DNA of 64,000 nucleotides from Oscillospiraceae bacterium (GCA_015066345.1 SVOQ01000011.1:1-64000); one strand, 5' to 3'. Positions 10,141 to 20,501 are shown, counted from the first letter of the stretch. Notes: generated by a model not told the origin, from the letters alone. Made by a program: numbers and translations.

Positions 10141-10394
10141 AACTACCCACCACCCCGCCTGCGGCGGTGTCCCCCTCCCTTTTTGCTACGCAAAATGGGA
10201 TGATAAGGACCTTCCACCACCTTACGGCGGTTCCCCTTCCTCCCGCAAGCGGCAGGACGGCGAGGCTTCGCGTTACCTCAATTTATATTTTATAATCGGC
10301 TTTGCCCCGATAATTTTGCATTCTGCATTCTGCATTTTGCATTTACAATCGGCACGCAGTGCCCCTTAAATTACGCATTACGCATTATGAATTA
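10141..10394. repeat. modular palindromic intergenic element (hairpins plus 7-mer tandem repeats)
   Basis: CCGCC-TGC-GGCGG, TTTTGC-TAC-GCAAAA, ATCGGC-TTT-GCCccGAT, GGCAC-GCA-GTGCC hairpins; tandem TGCATTC/T and TACGCAT 7-mers; shares modules with 27074-27226. Confidence 0.7.
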
Positions 10395-11395
10395 TCTATG
10401 GGCATTGATGCTACGGCGTTGAGGGTCAGGTCGGCACGTTTGCCGTCAAGGTATTCATAATAGCCCTGAGAGGCTATCATAGCCGCGTTATCACCGCAAT
10501 ATTTAAGGTCGGGCATATAGAGTTTAATATTTCTCTTATCACAAGCCTCCTGCATAACCTTGCGAAGACGGGAGTTTGCGGAAACACCGCCTGCAAGAAC
10601 AAGGGTTTTAGCTCCCGTATCCTCCGCCGCCAACATAGTGTGAGAAACGAGTAAATCCGTAACGGCTTTTATGAAGGATGCACCCAAATCCTCAGGCTTT
10701 ACTGTTTCACCCTTTTGGGATGCGTTATGTACAAGATTTACCGCAAAGGTTTTAAGACCCGAAAAACTGAAATCATATTTTGAATCCGCAATTTTCGGTA
10801 CAGGGAATTTATATTTATTCTCGTCTGCGTGTTTGGATATTTTATCGAGATTCACTCCACCGGGATACGGAAGCCCCACTGTACGGGCGGCTTTATCCAT
10901 AGCCTCACCTGCGGCATCGTCACGGGTTCTGCCGATAACCTCGAACTCGGTATATGATTTAACATTTATAATATGAGTATGACCGCCAGAAACCACCAAT
11001 GAAAGAAACGGCGGTTTTATTTCTTCATCTGAAATATAGTTAGCAGCAACATGTCCCCTTAAATGGTGAACAGGAACAAGGGGTATACCCGCCGAGAGTG
11101 AAACGCCCTTAGCATAGTTCACACCCACGAGCAAAGCACCTATAAGCCCCGGGGCGTAAGTAACGCCGATTGCATCAATATCATTTAAGGTGCAACCCGC
11201 ATCATCCAATGCTTTTTGCACAACACCGCAAATCGCCTCAGTGTGTCGTCTTGAAGCAATTTCGGGCACTACACCGCCATATATTTTATGTTCTTCAACC
11301 TGTGACGCAATAACGTTTGAAAGAACCTTTCTGCCATCCTCAACAACGGATGCGGCAGTTTCATCACAGGAGCTTTCGATACCGAGAATTTTCAT
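10385..11395 (-). CDS. tsaD: tRNA N6-adenosine threonylcarbamoyltransferase TsaD
   Basis: MKILGIESSCDETAASVVEDGRKVLSNVIASQ...EIASRRHTEAI...SGGHTHI. Confidence 0.95.
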   Translation of the reverse strand: MKILGIESSCDETAASVVEDGRKVLSNVIASQVEEHKIYGGVVPEIASRRHTEAICGVVQKALDDAGCTLNDIDAIGVTYAPGLIGALLVGVNYAKGVSLSAGIPLVPVHHLRGHVAANYISDEEIKPPFLSLVVSGGHTHIINVKSYTEFEVIGRTRDDAAGEAMDKAARTVGLPYPGGVNLDKISKHADENKYKFPVPKIADSKYDFSFSGLKTFAVNLVHNASQKGETVKPEDLGASFIKAVTDLLVSHTMLAAEDTGAKTLVLAGGVSANSRLRKVMQEACDKRNIKLYMPDLKYCGDNAAMIASQGYYEYLDGKRADLTLNAVASMPIDNS

Positions 11396-11613
11396 ATTTC
11401 ACACATATTTAAAACATTCCGTTTCAAATATGTCTCCTTTCGTAAAGTGAGGTTGCTTACAGAAAAACACCTACTCATATTGTTTTAATCATTGTATCAC
11501 AATGTTTTATTGAGTTCAAGAGAAATGATATCTTCATAACAACATAAAAATATAGAGTCACCACAAAAGCGGTAACTCTATATTGGGTACGAGATTCCGT
11601 GAGAGATTAAAAC

Positions 11614-12210
11614 TTAATCTTCCCTTTGTTCGGCAAGATATATCCCCCAATCCGAAAACATTTCAGGAATATCAAAAACAGTTTTACCGTTAGTTTCGAT
11701 TCTTTCAGTTTCTCCGGGAGTATCATGAGTAAAAGTATCCCAAGCGGTTACAAGTTTTTTAACAGGCTTTAATTCATTCTTTTCTAAAATTTTATTATAG
11801 GTTTCAGTAGCTTTTGAATAAATAGTAACAACATTATATTTACCAATCATAATTTCATCGTGTGAAATATGGCAACCAAATCCAAAAGCCGATAAACCAT
11901 CATTGATAAGGATTTCTCCTATTTGCTCTATAATAACAAAAGCTTGTTCCTGAGTACACCCGTCAATATAGTAAACGTCCTTATGTAAACCATCAACCCA
12001 ACAAGGTTTTACTATATTTTCATCCTGTAATTTAGAAGGAATTTCCAAGATAAAAAATAGGGGTTCATTATGCATTTTTATAAAGTCCAGAAGTAAATCC
12101 CCGATCTTATCAGCATCAATATTTGCAATTATACTGTTAGCGTTAATTTCATATTCTTCGTGAATTCTTTCAGGAAACGGAACAATACAACCTTTTCGGA
12201 ATTTAAGCAT
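11614..12210 (-). CDS. hypothetical protein
   Basis: 198 aa intact ORF; no family recognised. Confidence 0.5.
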   Translation of the reverse strand: MLKFRKGCIVPFPERIHEEYEINANSIIANIDADKIGDLLLDFIKMHNEPLFFILEIPSKLQDENIVKPCWVDGLHKDVYYIDGCTQEQAFVIIEQIGEILINDGLSAFGFGCHISHDEIMIGKYNVVTIYSKATETYNKILEKNELKPVKKLVTAWDTFTHDTPGETERIETNGKTVFDIPEMFSDWGIYLAEQRED

Positions 12211-12283
12211 AATATCACCTCTAAAAAAATTATACTCGTATAAAAAATAAAATCAAGACATCTGTTTTATTTATACAAAACAA

Positions 12284-12320
12284 AAATAGAGAACCTACAC
12301 TAAAGTGTAAGTTCTCTTTT
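12284..12320 (-). terminator. terminator of tRNA-Leu
   Basis: AGAGAACYTACACTnnAGTGTARGTTCTCT flanked by A/T runs. Confidence 0.75.
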
Positions 12321-12407
12321 TGGTGCCGGTGACCGGACTTGAACCGGTACGATGTTGCCACCGAGGGATTTTAAGTCCCTTGCGTCTGCCTATTCCGCCA
12401 CACCGGC
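12321..12407 (-). tRNA. tRNA-Leu(UAA)
   Basis: Reverse complement GCCGGTGTGGCGG...GGGACTTAAAATCCC...GGTTCAAGTCCGGTCACCGGCACCA; long variable arm, encoded CCA. Confidence 0.95.
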
Positions 12408-12514
12408 ACAGCTATTAAATTATAATCTTTACTGCACCGATTGTCAAGGACTTTTTTATCAAAAAATACACTTTTCGGTTCTTAAATTATAATTCTTTTA
12501 TATATAAAAAATTT

Positions 12515-12557
12515 AAAACTTGTTGGTAAATTGAAAAACGAACTACCAACAAGTTTT
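12515..12557 (-). terminator. intrinsic terminator
   Basis: AAAACTTGTTGGTA...TACCAACAAGTTTT. Confidence 0.7.
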
Positions 12558-12569
12558 TTCTTTATACTT

Positions 12570-13118
12570 TTATTTATTGGTGTACTCAGACTCCACCTTT
12601 TTAAAGGCTTCTTTATTTTTCATTACAAAATCACGAACAATAAAGCCGAAAACTGCACCAGCAACACCTACAAACCCGCCAACGACAACATTGTAAACGA
12701 GGGTTATAATCAAACTCTTTACAGGTTCATATTTTGCAACGATTCCCGTAGGCTTTGTCAATATTTCTTTACTGTATTTTAAATCCCCGAGAGCAGTCTT
12801 CACATTAAGTACCGCAATAACCCAGATAAGAATACCTGAAAGAATATTTGAAAAGCCTTCGCCCCACTCTATAAGATAAATCAGACCCATAATAACGGAA
12901 CCTAAACCTATAAGCACCTGAGCTGCGGCTACACCCAACCAAATGTAAGCTTCTATTTTTATTTTAGATGACAGTTTTGATACTACATCACCTGTCCCCG
13001 CAGTTGACTGAGGCACAAATGGTGTACCGCTTGGTGATTGATTCTGACCACAATGGTTACAGAAACTTTGTCCCTCCTGAATTTCCTTTCCGCATTTTGT
13101 ACAAAACATAAAAAACAT
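12570..13118 (-). CDS. zinc-ribbon multi-TM protein
   Basis: CTKCGKEIQEGQSFCNHCGQ zinc ribbon followed by hydrophobic helices. Confidence 0.75.
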   Translation of the reverse strand: MFFMFCTKCGKEIQEGQSFCNHCGQNQSPSGTPFVPQSTAGTGDVVSKLSSKIKIEAYIWLGVAAAQVLIGLGSVIMGLIYLIEWGEGFSNILSGILIWVIAVLNVKTALGDLKYSKEILTKPTGIVAKYEPVKSLIITLVYNVVVGGFVGVAGAVFGFIVRDFVMKNKEAFKKVESEYTNK

Positions 13119-13263
13119 CCTTTCTGTGTATATAATTTAACCTTTGCAGATTAATTGAATTGTAGCATAACATACTCCAAAATGCAAGTAATTTCATCTT
13201 GCAAATTTACTTGTATATAATAATTGGTTTTTGCAGTATAATGATATTATAAGAGGTGATTTT

Positions 13264-13446
13264 ATGAGTGATAAAACATTTAAAATAAAAAAGACTCAAA
13301 GCTCCAATAAAACCATAAGAATGCCCGACCCCTTGATTGAAAAAATTCAGAACATTGCCGACCAAAACAATATTTCATTCAATCAATTAGTAGTGCAATG
13401 TTGCGAATACGCTTTAAACAACATGTCCCAAAATTCCGACAAATAA
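13264..13446 (+). CDS. small ribbon-helix-helix-like protein
   Basis: NKTIRMPDPLIEKIQNIADQNNISFNQLVVQCCEYALNNM; RBS AGAGGTGAT before ATG 13264. Confidence 0.65.
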   Translation: MSDKTFKIKKTQSSNKTIRMPDPLIEKIQNIADQNNISFNQLVVQCCEYALNNMSQNSDK

Positions 13447-13450
13447 CAAC

Positions 13451-13495
13451 AAAAAGAGTGTCAGTAGTTTTATTATAACTACCGACACTCTTTTT
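13451..13495. terminator. bidirectional terminator
   Basis: AAAAAGAGTGTCaGTAGTT...AACTACcGACACTCTTTTT. Confidence 0.8.
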
Positions 13496-13517
13496 GTCCT
13501 AAGCTGTGTGCTTAGTA

Positions 13518-14219
13518 TTATAAATATTTTTTTAATTCCGAAGTATTTGCAAATCTTTTCAAGGGGTCAACCCGAATTGCCTTTTCAATAATTTTAGCAA
13601 GTTTTCCTTTATGCATTCTTCGTCCCGGATGCTCCCCCGTCAACATAACATTCATCAAAATTCCTACGGCGAAAATATCAGTACGTTCGTCACTCTGGGC
13701 AAGTCCCATCTGCTCGGGTGCTGCGTATCCCACGGTTCCGATTATTTTAGTATCCGCCGACTTACCTTGTTTAAAAATACGTGCGGCATCAAAATCAATA
13801 ATTTTTACAATTCCCCCGCTTGTAATCATAATATTTTCGGGTTTTATATCCCTGTGAACTATGCCTAACCTGTGCAATACACCGAGACCGTCGCAAACCC
13901 CGGTTATTACGGTTCTCACGCCTTTTTCACTATAAAGCCCCGTTGATAAAACGTCACCGACCGTAACACCATCAATATATTCCTCAAGAACAACCGAAAA
14001 GCCATCATCCCCTTGAAAGGTTCCGTAAACCTGAGGAAGATTGGGACAAACGAAACGTTCTATACGTCTATATACCTCAGCGTCGCCTTTAAACTTTACA
14101 CAGACTACATTCTTCCCCGATTTGTTGTGACGAAAAACCACAAGGGATTTATCCTCAGTTTTCTTAAGCACCCTCACAACGGAATACTCCGTTTTCAACA
14201 CATCATCAATCCAAGCCAT
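13518..14219 (-). CDS. Ser/Thr protein kinase, cytosolic (no TM or PASTA)
   Basis: GIVHRDIKPENIMIT, IIDFDAARIF (DFD in place of DFG), GTVGYAAPEQ. Confidence 0.88.
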   Translation of the reverse strand: MAWIDDVLKTEYSVVRVLKKTEDKSLVVFRHNKSGKNVVCVKFKGDAEVYRRIERFVCPNLPQVYGTFQGDDGFSVVLEEYIDGVTVGDVLSTGLYSEKGVRTVITGVCDGLGVLHRLGIVHRDIKPENIMITSGGIVKIIDFDAARIFKQGKSADTKIIGTVGYAAPEQMGLAQSDERTDIFAVGILMNVMLTGEHPGRRMHKGKLAKIIEKAIRVDPLKRFANTSELKKYL

Positions 14220-14287
14220 TATAACCCTCTTGAAAAAATTATTTTAATTTATTATACTACAATCATACTTTATTGGGAAGTGAAATT

Positions 14288-14710
14288 TTGATTAAAAAGC
14301 CAACTGACGAATTAATGAAAGAATTACTATGCTCAAATAATATCGACCGATACATAAAAGAAAATGAACAGCATTTTGTGGATTTGACAGTATCCGAGTT
14401 TTTAAATGAGTACGTTAAAGCAAAAAATTTAGTGAAATCGCAAATTTTTAAAAATTCGGAAATGAACGATATTTACGGCTATCAGATTTTTTCGGGTTCG
14501 CGTACTCCGTCGCGTAATACGTTAATTTCACTTTGTGTCGGTATGGAAATGACCGTGGACGAAGTACAAGCAACCCTCAAAATCGCGGGTTTTGCTATGC
14601 TTTACCCGAAGAACAAAAGGGATGCTATTATAATACACGGTATAAATACTAAGCAAAGCGTATTTGAAATAAATAACACTCTTTATAATAATTTAGAGGA
14701 AACACTATGA
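14288..14710 (+). CDS. HTH/XRE-like protein paired with kinase
   Basis: IFKNSEMNDIYGYQIFSGSRTPSRNTLISLCVGMEMTVDEVQATLKIAGFAMLYPKNKRDAII; TTG start at 14288 with GGGAAGTG upstream (the track starts at TTG 14273). Confidence 0.7.
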   Translation: MIKKPTDELMKELLCSNNIDRYIKENEQHFVDLTVSEFLNEYVKAKNLVKSQIFKNSEMNDIYGYQIFSGSRTPSRNTLISLCVGMEMTVDEVQATLKIAGFAMLYPKNKRDAIIIHGINTKQSVFEINNTLYNNLEETL

Positions 14711-15726
14711 TAAATAACGATAACGGTACAGAACCCGTAGCATTCACTTGTCCGTATTGCAAAAAGGAACTACCCGAAGAATTATCCTTTTGCCCTTACT
14801 GTATGGAGCGAATAAAAAAGGCAGCAGTAATTACCCCACCCCCAAAAAAGAAAAACAAAATAATCATTCCGTTAATAGCTTTATTCGGTAGTATACTCAT
14901 AATAACCCTTATGTGTTTAATCGGTATTATTTTTGCAATAAACAGTAACCGTCAAGCTAACTCACCCGCTCAAACAACCGAAAACACAACAGGTACAATT
15001 AACGAAGCAGGAAATATAAAAAAAGAGGAGTTATTGACCGAGAATGAAAAAACACCCGTTAAAGTCAACGGTACGGTTAATGAAAGCAACAATCAATCCT
15101 CTGACACTATCCCCTACACCAAGCAAAATGAAAAAGAAACTGCCAATACTCCCACATCACAAGTTACAACTAAATCGAACAAAATAAACAATCACACTAC
15201 CGCTCCCGAAACCGCAAAGGTAACCCAAGCCCCTGTGACGGTTGCAACAACTAAGGAATCGGTCAACACCGTTACCGTTGAACAAATGGCTGGACGTTGG
15301 AACAACGCAAACTCAAGTTTAAACATCTATAATTTCCAACTTTCGGGCTACACCTCGCAAAACCACGGCGACTCTTGTACAATTTCTCAGAGCTTCAACA
15401 ACAGTGGCGTTAATATGAATTTCACCTTTAACAAAAACCTTGACTCGTACACACTTAAAGGTGACAATGTGGCAAATCTAAACAGTATGTATCAGATTTG
15501 TCGCGTATCCTTAAAGGCGGTTGCAGGTAATAGATATAATGACAGTTCTTTTTATGATTTTGTATCTTCCGACAATTGGAAAGAAACGTCAAGCAATACA
15601 CAGACTAAAACGGGCAATTTCGCCGGTTATAATTGCAAACTGACACTTATAGCCCACGAAAATACCGACCAATGGGGTCTGACTTACACACGATATTCAT
15701 TTACCCTTACAGCAACTAAAATATAA
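14707..15726 (+). CDS. zinc-ribbon, single-TM protein with Thr-rich linker and extracytoplasmic C-terminal domain
   Basis: CPYCKKELPEELSFCPYCMERI; TM IIPLIALFGSILIITLMCLIGIIFAI; ATGA overlap with the upstream gene. Confidence 0.75.
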   Translation: MINNDNGTEPVAFTCPYCKKELPEELSFCPYCMERIKKAAVITPPPKKKNKIIIPLIALFGSILIITLMCLIGIIFAINSNRQANSPAQTTENTTGTINEAGNIKKEELLTENEKTPVKVNGTVNESNNQSSDTIPYTKQNEKETANTPTSQVTTKSNKINNHTTAPETAKVTQAPVTVATTKESVNTVTVEQMAGRWNNANSSLNIYNFQLSGYTSQNHGDSCTISQSFNNSGVNMNFTFNKNLDSYTLKGDNVANLNSMYQICRVSLKAVAGNRYNDSSFYDFVSSDNWKETSSNTQTKTGNFAGYNCKLTLIAHENTDQWGLTYTRYSFTLTATKI

Positions 15727-15730
15727 ACCA

Positions 15731-15765
15731 ACCTCCGAGTACACATACGTACTCGGAGGTTTTTT
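15731..15765. terminator. intrinsic terminator
   Basis: ACCTCCGAGTACacatacGTACTCGGAGGTTTTTT. Confidence 0.8.
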
Positions 15766-15785
15766 CAAACCATAAACTTCATCTA

Positions 15786-16832
15786 TTAAAAGCATTTACC
15801 TGTTTTGCAGTCCTCGGCACTGTCGCCACGGAAACATAATTCATTGGGACACTGTCCGTCGTTAAAAAGTTGAACTATATTATTAACGGTTGTTTCGGCG
15901 ATATTTTCAAGGGCTTCTTCGGTTAAAAATGCCTGATGGGATGTTACAAGCACATTGGGCATTGATATGAGTCTTGCGAGAGTGTCATCCTCCATAATAT
16001 GACCCGAGTTATCCTCAAAGAACAGGTCTGATTCTTCCTCATAAACATCAAGACAAGCTGCACCGACTTTTCGGGATTTAATACCCTGAAGCAAAGCCTC
16101 GGCATCTACGAGAGCCCCCCTTGAGGTATTAAGAATTACAACGCCCTTTTTACATTTTTCCAATGCCGTTTGATTAATAATATGATGCGTATCCTCAGTT
16201 AAAGGACAATGGAGGGATATAATATCACTTTTCTCAAAAAGTTCATCCAATTCAACGTATCTTATTGTATCGCCGTTATCAAGTCCCTTTGCGGGGAATT
16301 TATCGTAAGCGAGAACCTTCATACCAAAACCGCGACAAATATCAATAAACACTCTACCGATTCTACCCGTACCGATAACTCCGACGGTTTTACCGTGTAA
16401 GTCAAAGCCCGTAAGATTTGACAAGCTGAAATTAAAGTCCTTGGTACGGATATATGCCTTATGAATACGGCGAATGGATGTGAGAAGCAAAGCCATTGTA
16501 TGCTCTGCTACGGCGTAGGGTGAATAAGCAGGAACGCGTAAAACGTGGATTTTACCGAATGCGTGTTTCATATCCACATTGTTAAAACCCGCACAACGCA
16601 AAGCTATAACTTTTACGCCCATTTCACTAAGTTTATCAATAACAACATCATTTATTGTGTCATTTACGAAAGCACATACACCGTCATACCCGCGGGCAAG
16701 ATTAACTGTATCTTCATTTAATTTAGTTTCAAAATATTTAAACGCAACACCCTTTTCACCGCCAAATTTATCAAAGGAGGGTTTATCGTAGGGTTTGGTA
16801 TCAAAAAAAGCTATTTTCATAGTAATCTCCAT
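15786..16832 (-). CDS. D-2-hydroxyacid (D-lactate) dehydrogenase family
   Basis: GKTVGVIGTGRIGRVF, LRCAGFNNVD, LNTSRGALVD, HQAFLTEEAL. Confidence 0.9.
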   Translation of the reverse strand: MEITMKIAFFDTKPYDKPSFDKFGGEKGVAFKYFETKLNEDTVNLARGYDGVCAFVNDTINDVVIDKLSEMGVKVIALRCAGFNNVDMKHAFGKIHVLRVPAYSPYAVAEHTMALLLTSIRRIHKAYIRTKDFNFSLSNLTGFDLHGKTVGVIGTGRIGRVFIDICRGFGMKVLAYDKFPAKGLDNGDTIRYVELDELFEKSDIISLHCPLTEDTHHIINQTALEKCKKGVVILNTSRGALVDAEALLQGIKSRKVGAACLDVYEEESDLFFEDNSGHIMEDDTLARLISMPNVLVTSHQAFLTEEALENIAETTVNNIVQLFNDGQCPNELCFRGDSAEDCKTGKCF

Positions 16833-16842
16833 TTTTATTTAG

Positions 16843-19056
16843 TTATACATTAATATAATTCTTGCCCGATTTAAGAGGAATTATATTATCCGAATTTTTA
16901 AACACGGCGTTAACACCCTCGGGTATGATGACTTCAAAATATGTTTTGCCTTCTTTATTTTCATAGCATACAGCTACTTCACCGTTAGGGGTTGCCATAC
17001 TGCCGTTCATAAATTCAAAGTTTTTAAATCCCTTGGGTTCTATAATAATTGAGTTATAACCTCCATCGGTTTCAGCCTGATTAATACCTAAAAGGTATTG
17101 GAAAAAATAGGCAACGGGTGCACCGAACATAGGATGAGAGTGAGAACGGCTACGGTTACTGTCCCAATATTCGTGGAATGTGGTAGCACCATTAACACGC
17201 CAATGCTCGTAACCCTGATCACCGTTATTGGTAAGTAGTTTTATAGCTAAGTCCTCATCGCCTTTCTCAAAAAGAACGCGGATTAATATATCCGTTGCGA
17301 AAATACCCGTATCAAAGCAACCTACTTTTTCATAGTATTTCACAAGATTTTTATATGTATTCCCGTTACCGAGACCAATATCAACACCAAAAGCATTTGC
17401 ACCATGAATATTCATAACAAAGTTATCGTCAAAAGCATTGAAATATGCGGCTCTTACGGCATTTTTACGTAAATTAATTTTCGCCTCATACTCTGCTATA
17501 TCATCCGCTTTATTGATTAAACGGGCAATATGGCACATTTTTTGGAGTGTTTTAACCATAAAGTATGTATTCACCATTGCCGCGGGTAAAGCCACTTGTT
17601 GATTGTGCGATGTAATATCCTTATCGGGATATAAAATATTGGGACAACACCAATCACCGAGACACCATTCCCCCGCCTTATCGCTTGTAACAAGACCGAA
17701 TTCGGAATGAGCTTCAAGATAATCAATATAACGACGCATATTTGGATAATATTTTTCGAGAAGTTCGGTATCACCGAAATGCTTATAGAACTGATACGGC
17801 ACTTCCACAATAGCACTACCCCATCCGCCGGGACCACCACCGCTTCTTATATAGGGGGCGGTGTACTGAATATGACCGCTTAAGACATCCTGAGAGTCGG
17901 CAATATCCTGCAACCACTTTTCATATAATGCACGTGCATCCATAGTTGTAAACACTGCGTTGCAGGTAAGTTGTCCGTCACCCGTATATCCCCTTCTTTC
18001 AAGATGGGGACAATCCGACGGATGACCCGTATGCATATTGCAAAGCATTGTATGAATAAATGTTTTATAGGTCCAGTTAAGGGTTTCATTACTGCAATTG
18101 AATGTAGAATTAATCTTAACATCAGAATGAATAACCTTAACTTCAATAGGCTCTGCATCTCCGGTTATCTCGAAACACCTGAAGCCGTACCAAGTAAAAT
18201 CAGGTTGAACAACTCTACCCTTACCATCGGAAATAATCTCACATTCCTGACCATGCCAATGCTCCATATCAATTTTACCGTCGGGTAAAAGTTCTTCGGA
18301 AAAAGTGATTTTTACCATTTCACCTTTAGGTGCATTTATTTTTAATACAGGATAACCCGTTGTATTCACCTTACAATCGTAAACCGTACCGTTTTCACCG
18401 GTACTTACTTTAACAGGAGTGATAGTTTCAATAAGTGCATCATTCGGGCAATCGGTGGTGCAGTACGCAGTTTCAAGACTCTCAACTGCAACCGCATTCT
18501 CCCACAGTGAATCATCAAAATCTAAATCAAAGCAATCATCCCATTGGGAATAATCGCGGTTTTCACAAAATGTAAAGCGGTAATGGGTCACAAAGCTTTT
18601 GCCGATTTTACAATTCTCGTCAGAAACGAAGTCAGTTTCACCATTACTATCCTTTACGCATATATGATAAATGGCCTTAGGTAAACCAAAGATACGATTT
18701 TTATAACAATACCAACCGCCACCGTAATGAATGGCAATAACATTCTCACCATTTTTTACATAAGGGGTTATATCAAACTCAGGAACATATACCCTATGCC
18801 CCGAAATAACCTCATCAACAGGGTCATTGGAATTTTCATAATCCGATGAAAGAGGTAAAAATGTATCGGGGTTAATCAAAAAGCCGTTAATATAACATTT
18901 AAAAAAGCCCAAGCCAAGAACATTTAAAATGGCAGTTTTAACATCATCAACATAAAATTTTCCGCGTAAAACCGAGAAGGTTTCATCCGTTCTTTCACTA
19001 CTTCCGACCCAAATGGCATTTTTAAAAAAGTAAGATTGTTTCATAGTATCACCCAA
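16843..19056 (-). CDS. alpha-L-rhamnosidase-like glycoside hydrolase (GH78)
   Basis: DCPHLERRGYTGDGQLTCNAVFTTMDARALYEKWL; GWGSAIVEVPYQFY; ATTFHEYWDS; C-terminal AxxWFxxxL-like region. Confidence 0.88.
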   Translation of the reverse strand: MGDTMKQSYFFKNAIWVGSSERTDETFSVLRGKFYVDDVKTAILNVLGLGFFKCYINGFLINPDTFLPLSSDYENSNDPVDEVISGHRVYVPEFDITPYVKNGENVIAIHYGGGWYCYKNRIFGLPKAIYHICVKDSNGETDFVSDENCKIGKSFVTHYRFTFCENRDYSQWDDCFDLDFDDSLWENAVAVESLETAYCTTDCPNDALIETITPVKVSTGENGTVYDCKVNTTGYPVLKINAPKGEMVKITFSEELLPDGKIDMEHWHGQECEIISDGKGRVVQPDFTWYGFRCFEITGDAEPIEVKVIHSDVKINSTFNCSNETLNWTYKTFIHTMLCNMHTGHPSDCPHLERRGYTGDGQLTCNAVFTTMDARALYEKWLQDIADSQDVLSGHIQYTAPYIRSGGGPGGWGSAIVEVPYQFYKHFGDTELLEKYYPNMRRYIDYLEAHSEFGLVTSDKAGEWCLGDWCCPNILYPDKDITSHNQQVALPAAMVNTYFMVKTLQKMCHIARLINKADDIAEYEAKINLRKNAVRAAYFNAFDDNFVMNIHGANAFGVDIGLGNGNTYKNLVKYYEKVGCFDTGIFATDILIRVLFEKGDEDLAIKLLTNNGDQGYEHWRVNGATTFHEYWDSNRSRSHSHPMFGAPVAYFFQYLLGINQAETDGGYNSIIIEPKGFKNFEFMNGSMATPNGEVAVCYENKEGKTYFEVIIPEGVNAVFKNSDNIIPLKSGKNYINV

Positions 19057-19079
19057 ATATATTTCAAATTTAACAAGGT

Positions 19080-20501
19080 TTATTTCACAAAGTCGATGTC
19101 ATATTCTATAATTATCATACGGTCGACTTCGGAACTATACAGAATGTTTATAAAGTGGTACGTTCCTTCGTTCTCGGGCAAAGAATTGAACTCCGCCGTA
19201 TCAGTATTATAAATAAGCACATAGTCATAAACAGTGAAGTCGCGATACCACGTCATAACACCGACTAAATCATTGGGCACAGAACTTAACCAGCGGTCAT
19301 CTGTTCTAATTTGTTTTTCAAATTCTTCTGATTGAGAGTTATTAAAGGTGATTTCACTTTTATAAAGAGTGCGTTCCCCGGATGGTCTCTGCCCCCATTG
19401 CGACATATCCTCTGTGCTTATGCTTGTGTATTCGGGTATATCTATACCAATTGTTTGCTCCGTTTCTATAACAGGTGTATCGCTATGGTCATACATTCCG
19501 GCGAAAATAAAGGCAAACGACCCGTAAATGCACAAAACAACAGTCATAATTATACCTGCAATAATATTCTTTTTGTATTTATACCCCTTGGATTTTAATA
19601 TAAAGCCAAAAACAACCGATGCTACGGTAATTGGAGTAAACAAAAATAAAACCCAGATATTTTCTACAAATAATCCGTTTATCTCAGACACAACGAATAT
19701 TAAATTCATACCGGCTATAATTGATAAAAGAGAGGCTATAAACAGTACAATTGATACCGTCCTCAACTTAGCAGGAGTTTGATTTACAACCACTTTATCA
19801 GAATTATTAAACATATACGAATAAAAAATTGAATTTTCCTTTAAATTTTCTTGCCTGACGATGTATGACTGACCCGAAATTTGGAAAAACAACCAACTCC
19901 CGTAATGGTTCACCTTTTCTATGTCTTTGTAATAACATTTTATCTGGCGTGTTCTTTCGTCGTTTTGATATATATTTATGTTTATGTAATCACCATAAAG
20001 TTGGTATTCATAGGTTGAGCCGGCAACTCGAGGAATGGTATTTTTACAAAACTTATCATATCTGCGAAGTTCTTTGAGAAAAACAAGTAAATTCACTATG
20101 AAAACGCCTGCAAAAAACCACAAACCAACCTGAGGATCGGTGGAAATGACAGCGGGTATTACCGCCATAATACATATTATCGCTGTAATAATAGGTCTTT
20201 TCCATATGTTTTTCCTCTGCATACGAAAAATCCCGTCAAGCTCAGTTATAGAAAAGTTGAATACATAATTTTCAAAAGGTGCTTCGTTTACGGCAAGTTC
20301 CTCAGTTTCGGTATTTAAAATATCATCGACCGAAACTCCGAAAATTTCTTTTAATCGTATTAAATTATCAATAGTAGGCACTGTCTGGTCTTTTTCCCAC
20401 TGACTTATTGTTTGCCTGCTGACAAGTAATTTTTGCCCCAATTCTTCTTGTGACATACCCAAGTTTTTTCGGTACAACTGAATTTTTTCGCCAACGGTCA
20501 T
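19080..20501 (-). CDS. XRE-HTH membrane protein
   Basis: GEKIQLYRKNLGMSQEELGQKLLVSRQTISQWEKDQTVPTIDNLIRL plus several TM segments. Confidence 0.8.
   Translation of the reverse strand: MTVGEKIQLYRKNLGMSQEELGQKLLVSRQTISQWEKDQTVPTIDNLIRLKEIFGVSVDDILNTETEELAVNEAPFENYVFNFSITELDGIFRMQRKNIWKRPIITAIICIMAVIPAVISTDPQVGLWFFAGVFIVNLLVFLKELRRYDKFCKNTIPRVAGSTYEYQLYGDYININIYQNDERTRQIKCYYKDIEKVNHYGSWLFFQISGQSYIVRQENLKENSIFYSYMFNNSDKVVVNQTPAKLRTVSIVLFIASLLSIIAGMNLIFVVSEINGLFVENIWVLFLFTPITVASVVFGFILKSKGYKYKKNIIAGIIMTVVLCIYGSFAFIFAGMYDHSDTPVIETEQTIGIDIPEYTSISTEDMSQWGQRPSGERTLYKSEITFNNSQSEEFEKQIRTDDRWLSSVPNDLVGVMTWYRDFTVYDYVLIYNTDTAEFNSLPENEGTYHFINILYSSEVDRMIIIEYDIDFVK

Noticed and set aside
10061-10369. 102 aa ORF
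   Set aside because: Lies inside the modular palindromic element; composition follows the repeats.
11614-12210. Immunity-protein-like orphan gene
   Set aside because: Size and acidic composition are suggestive, but no motif, toxin partner or neighbourhood supports it.
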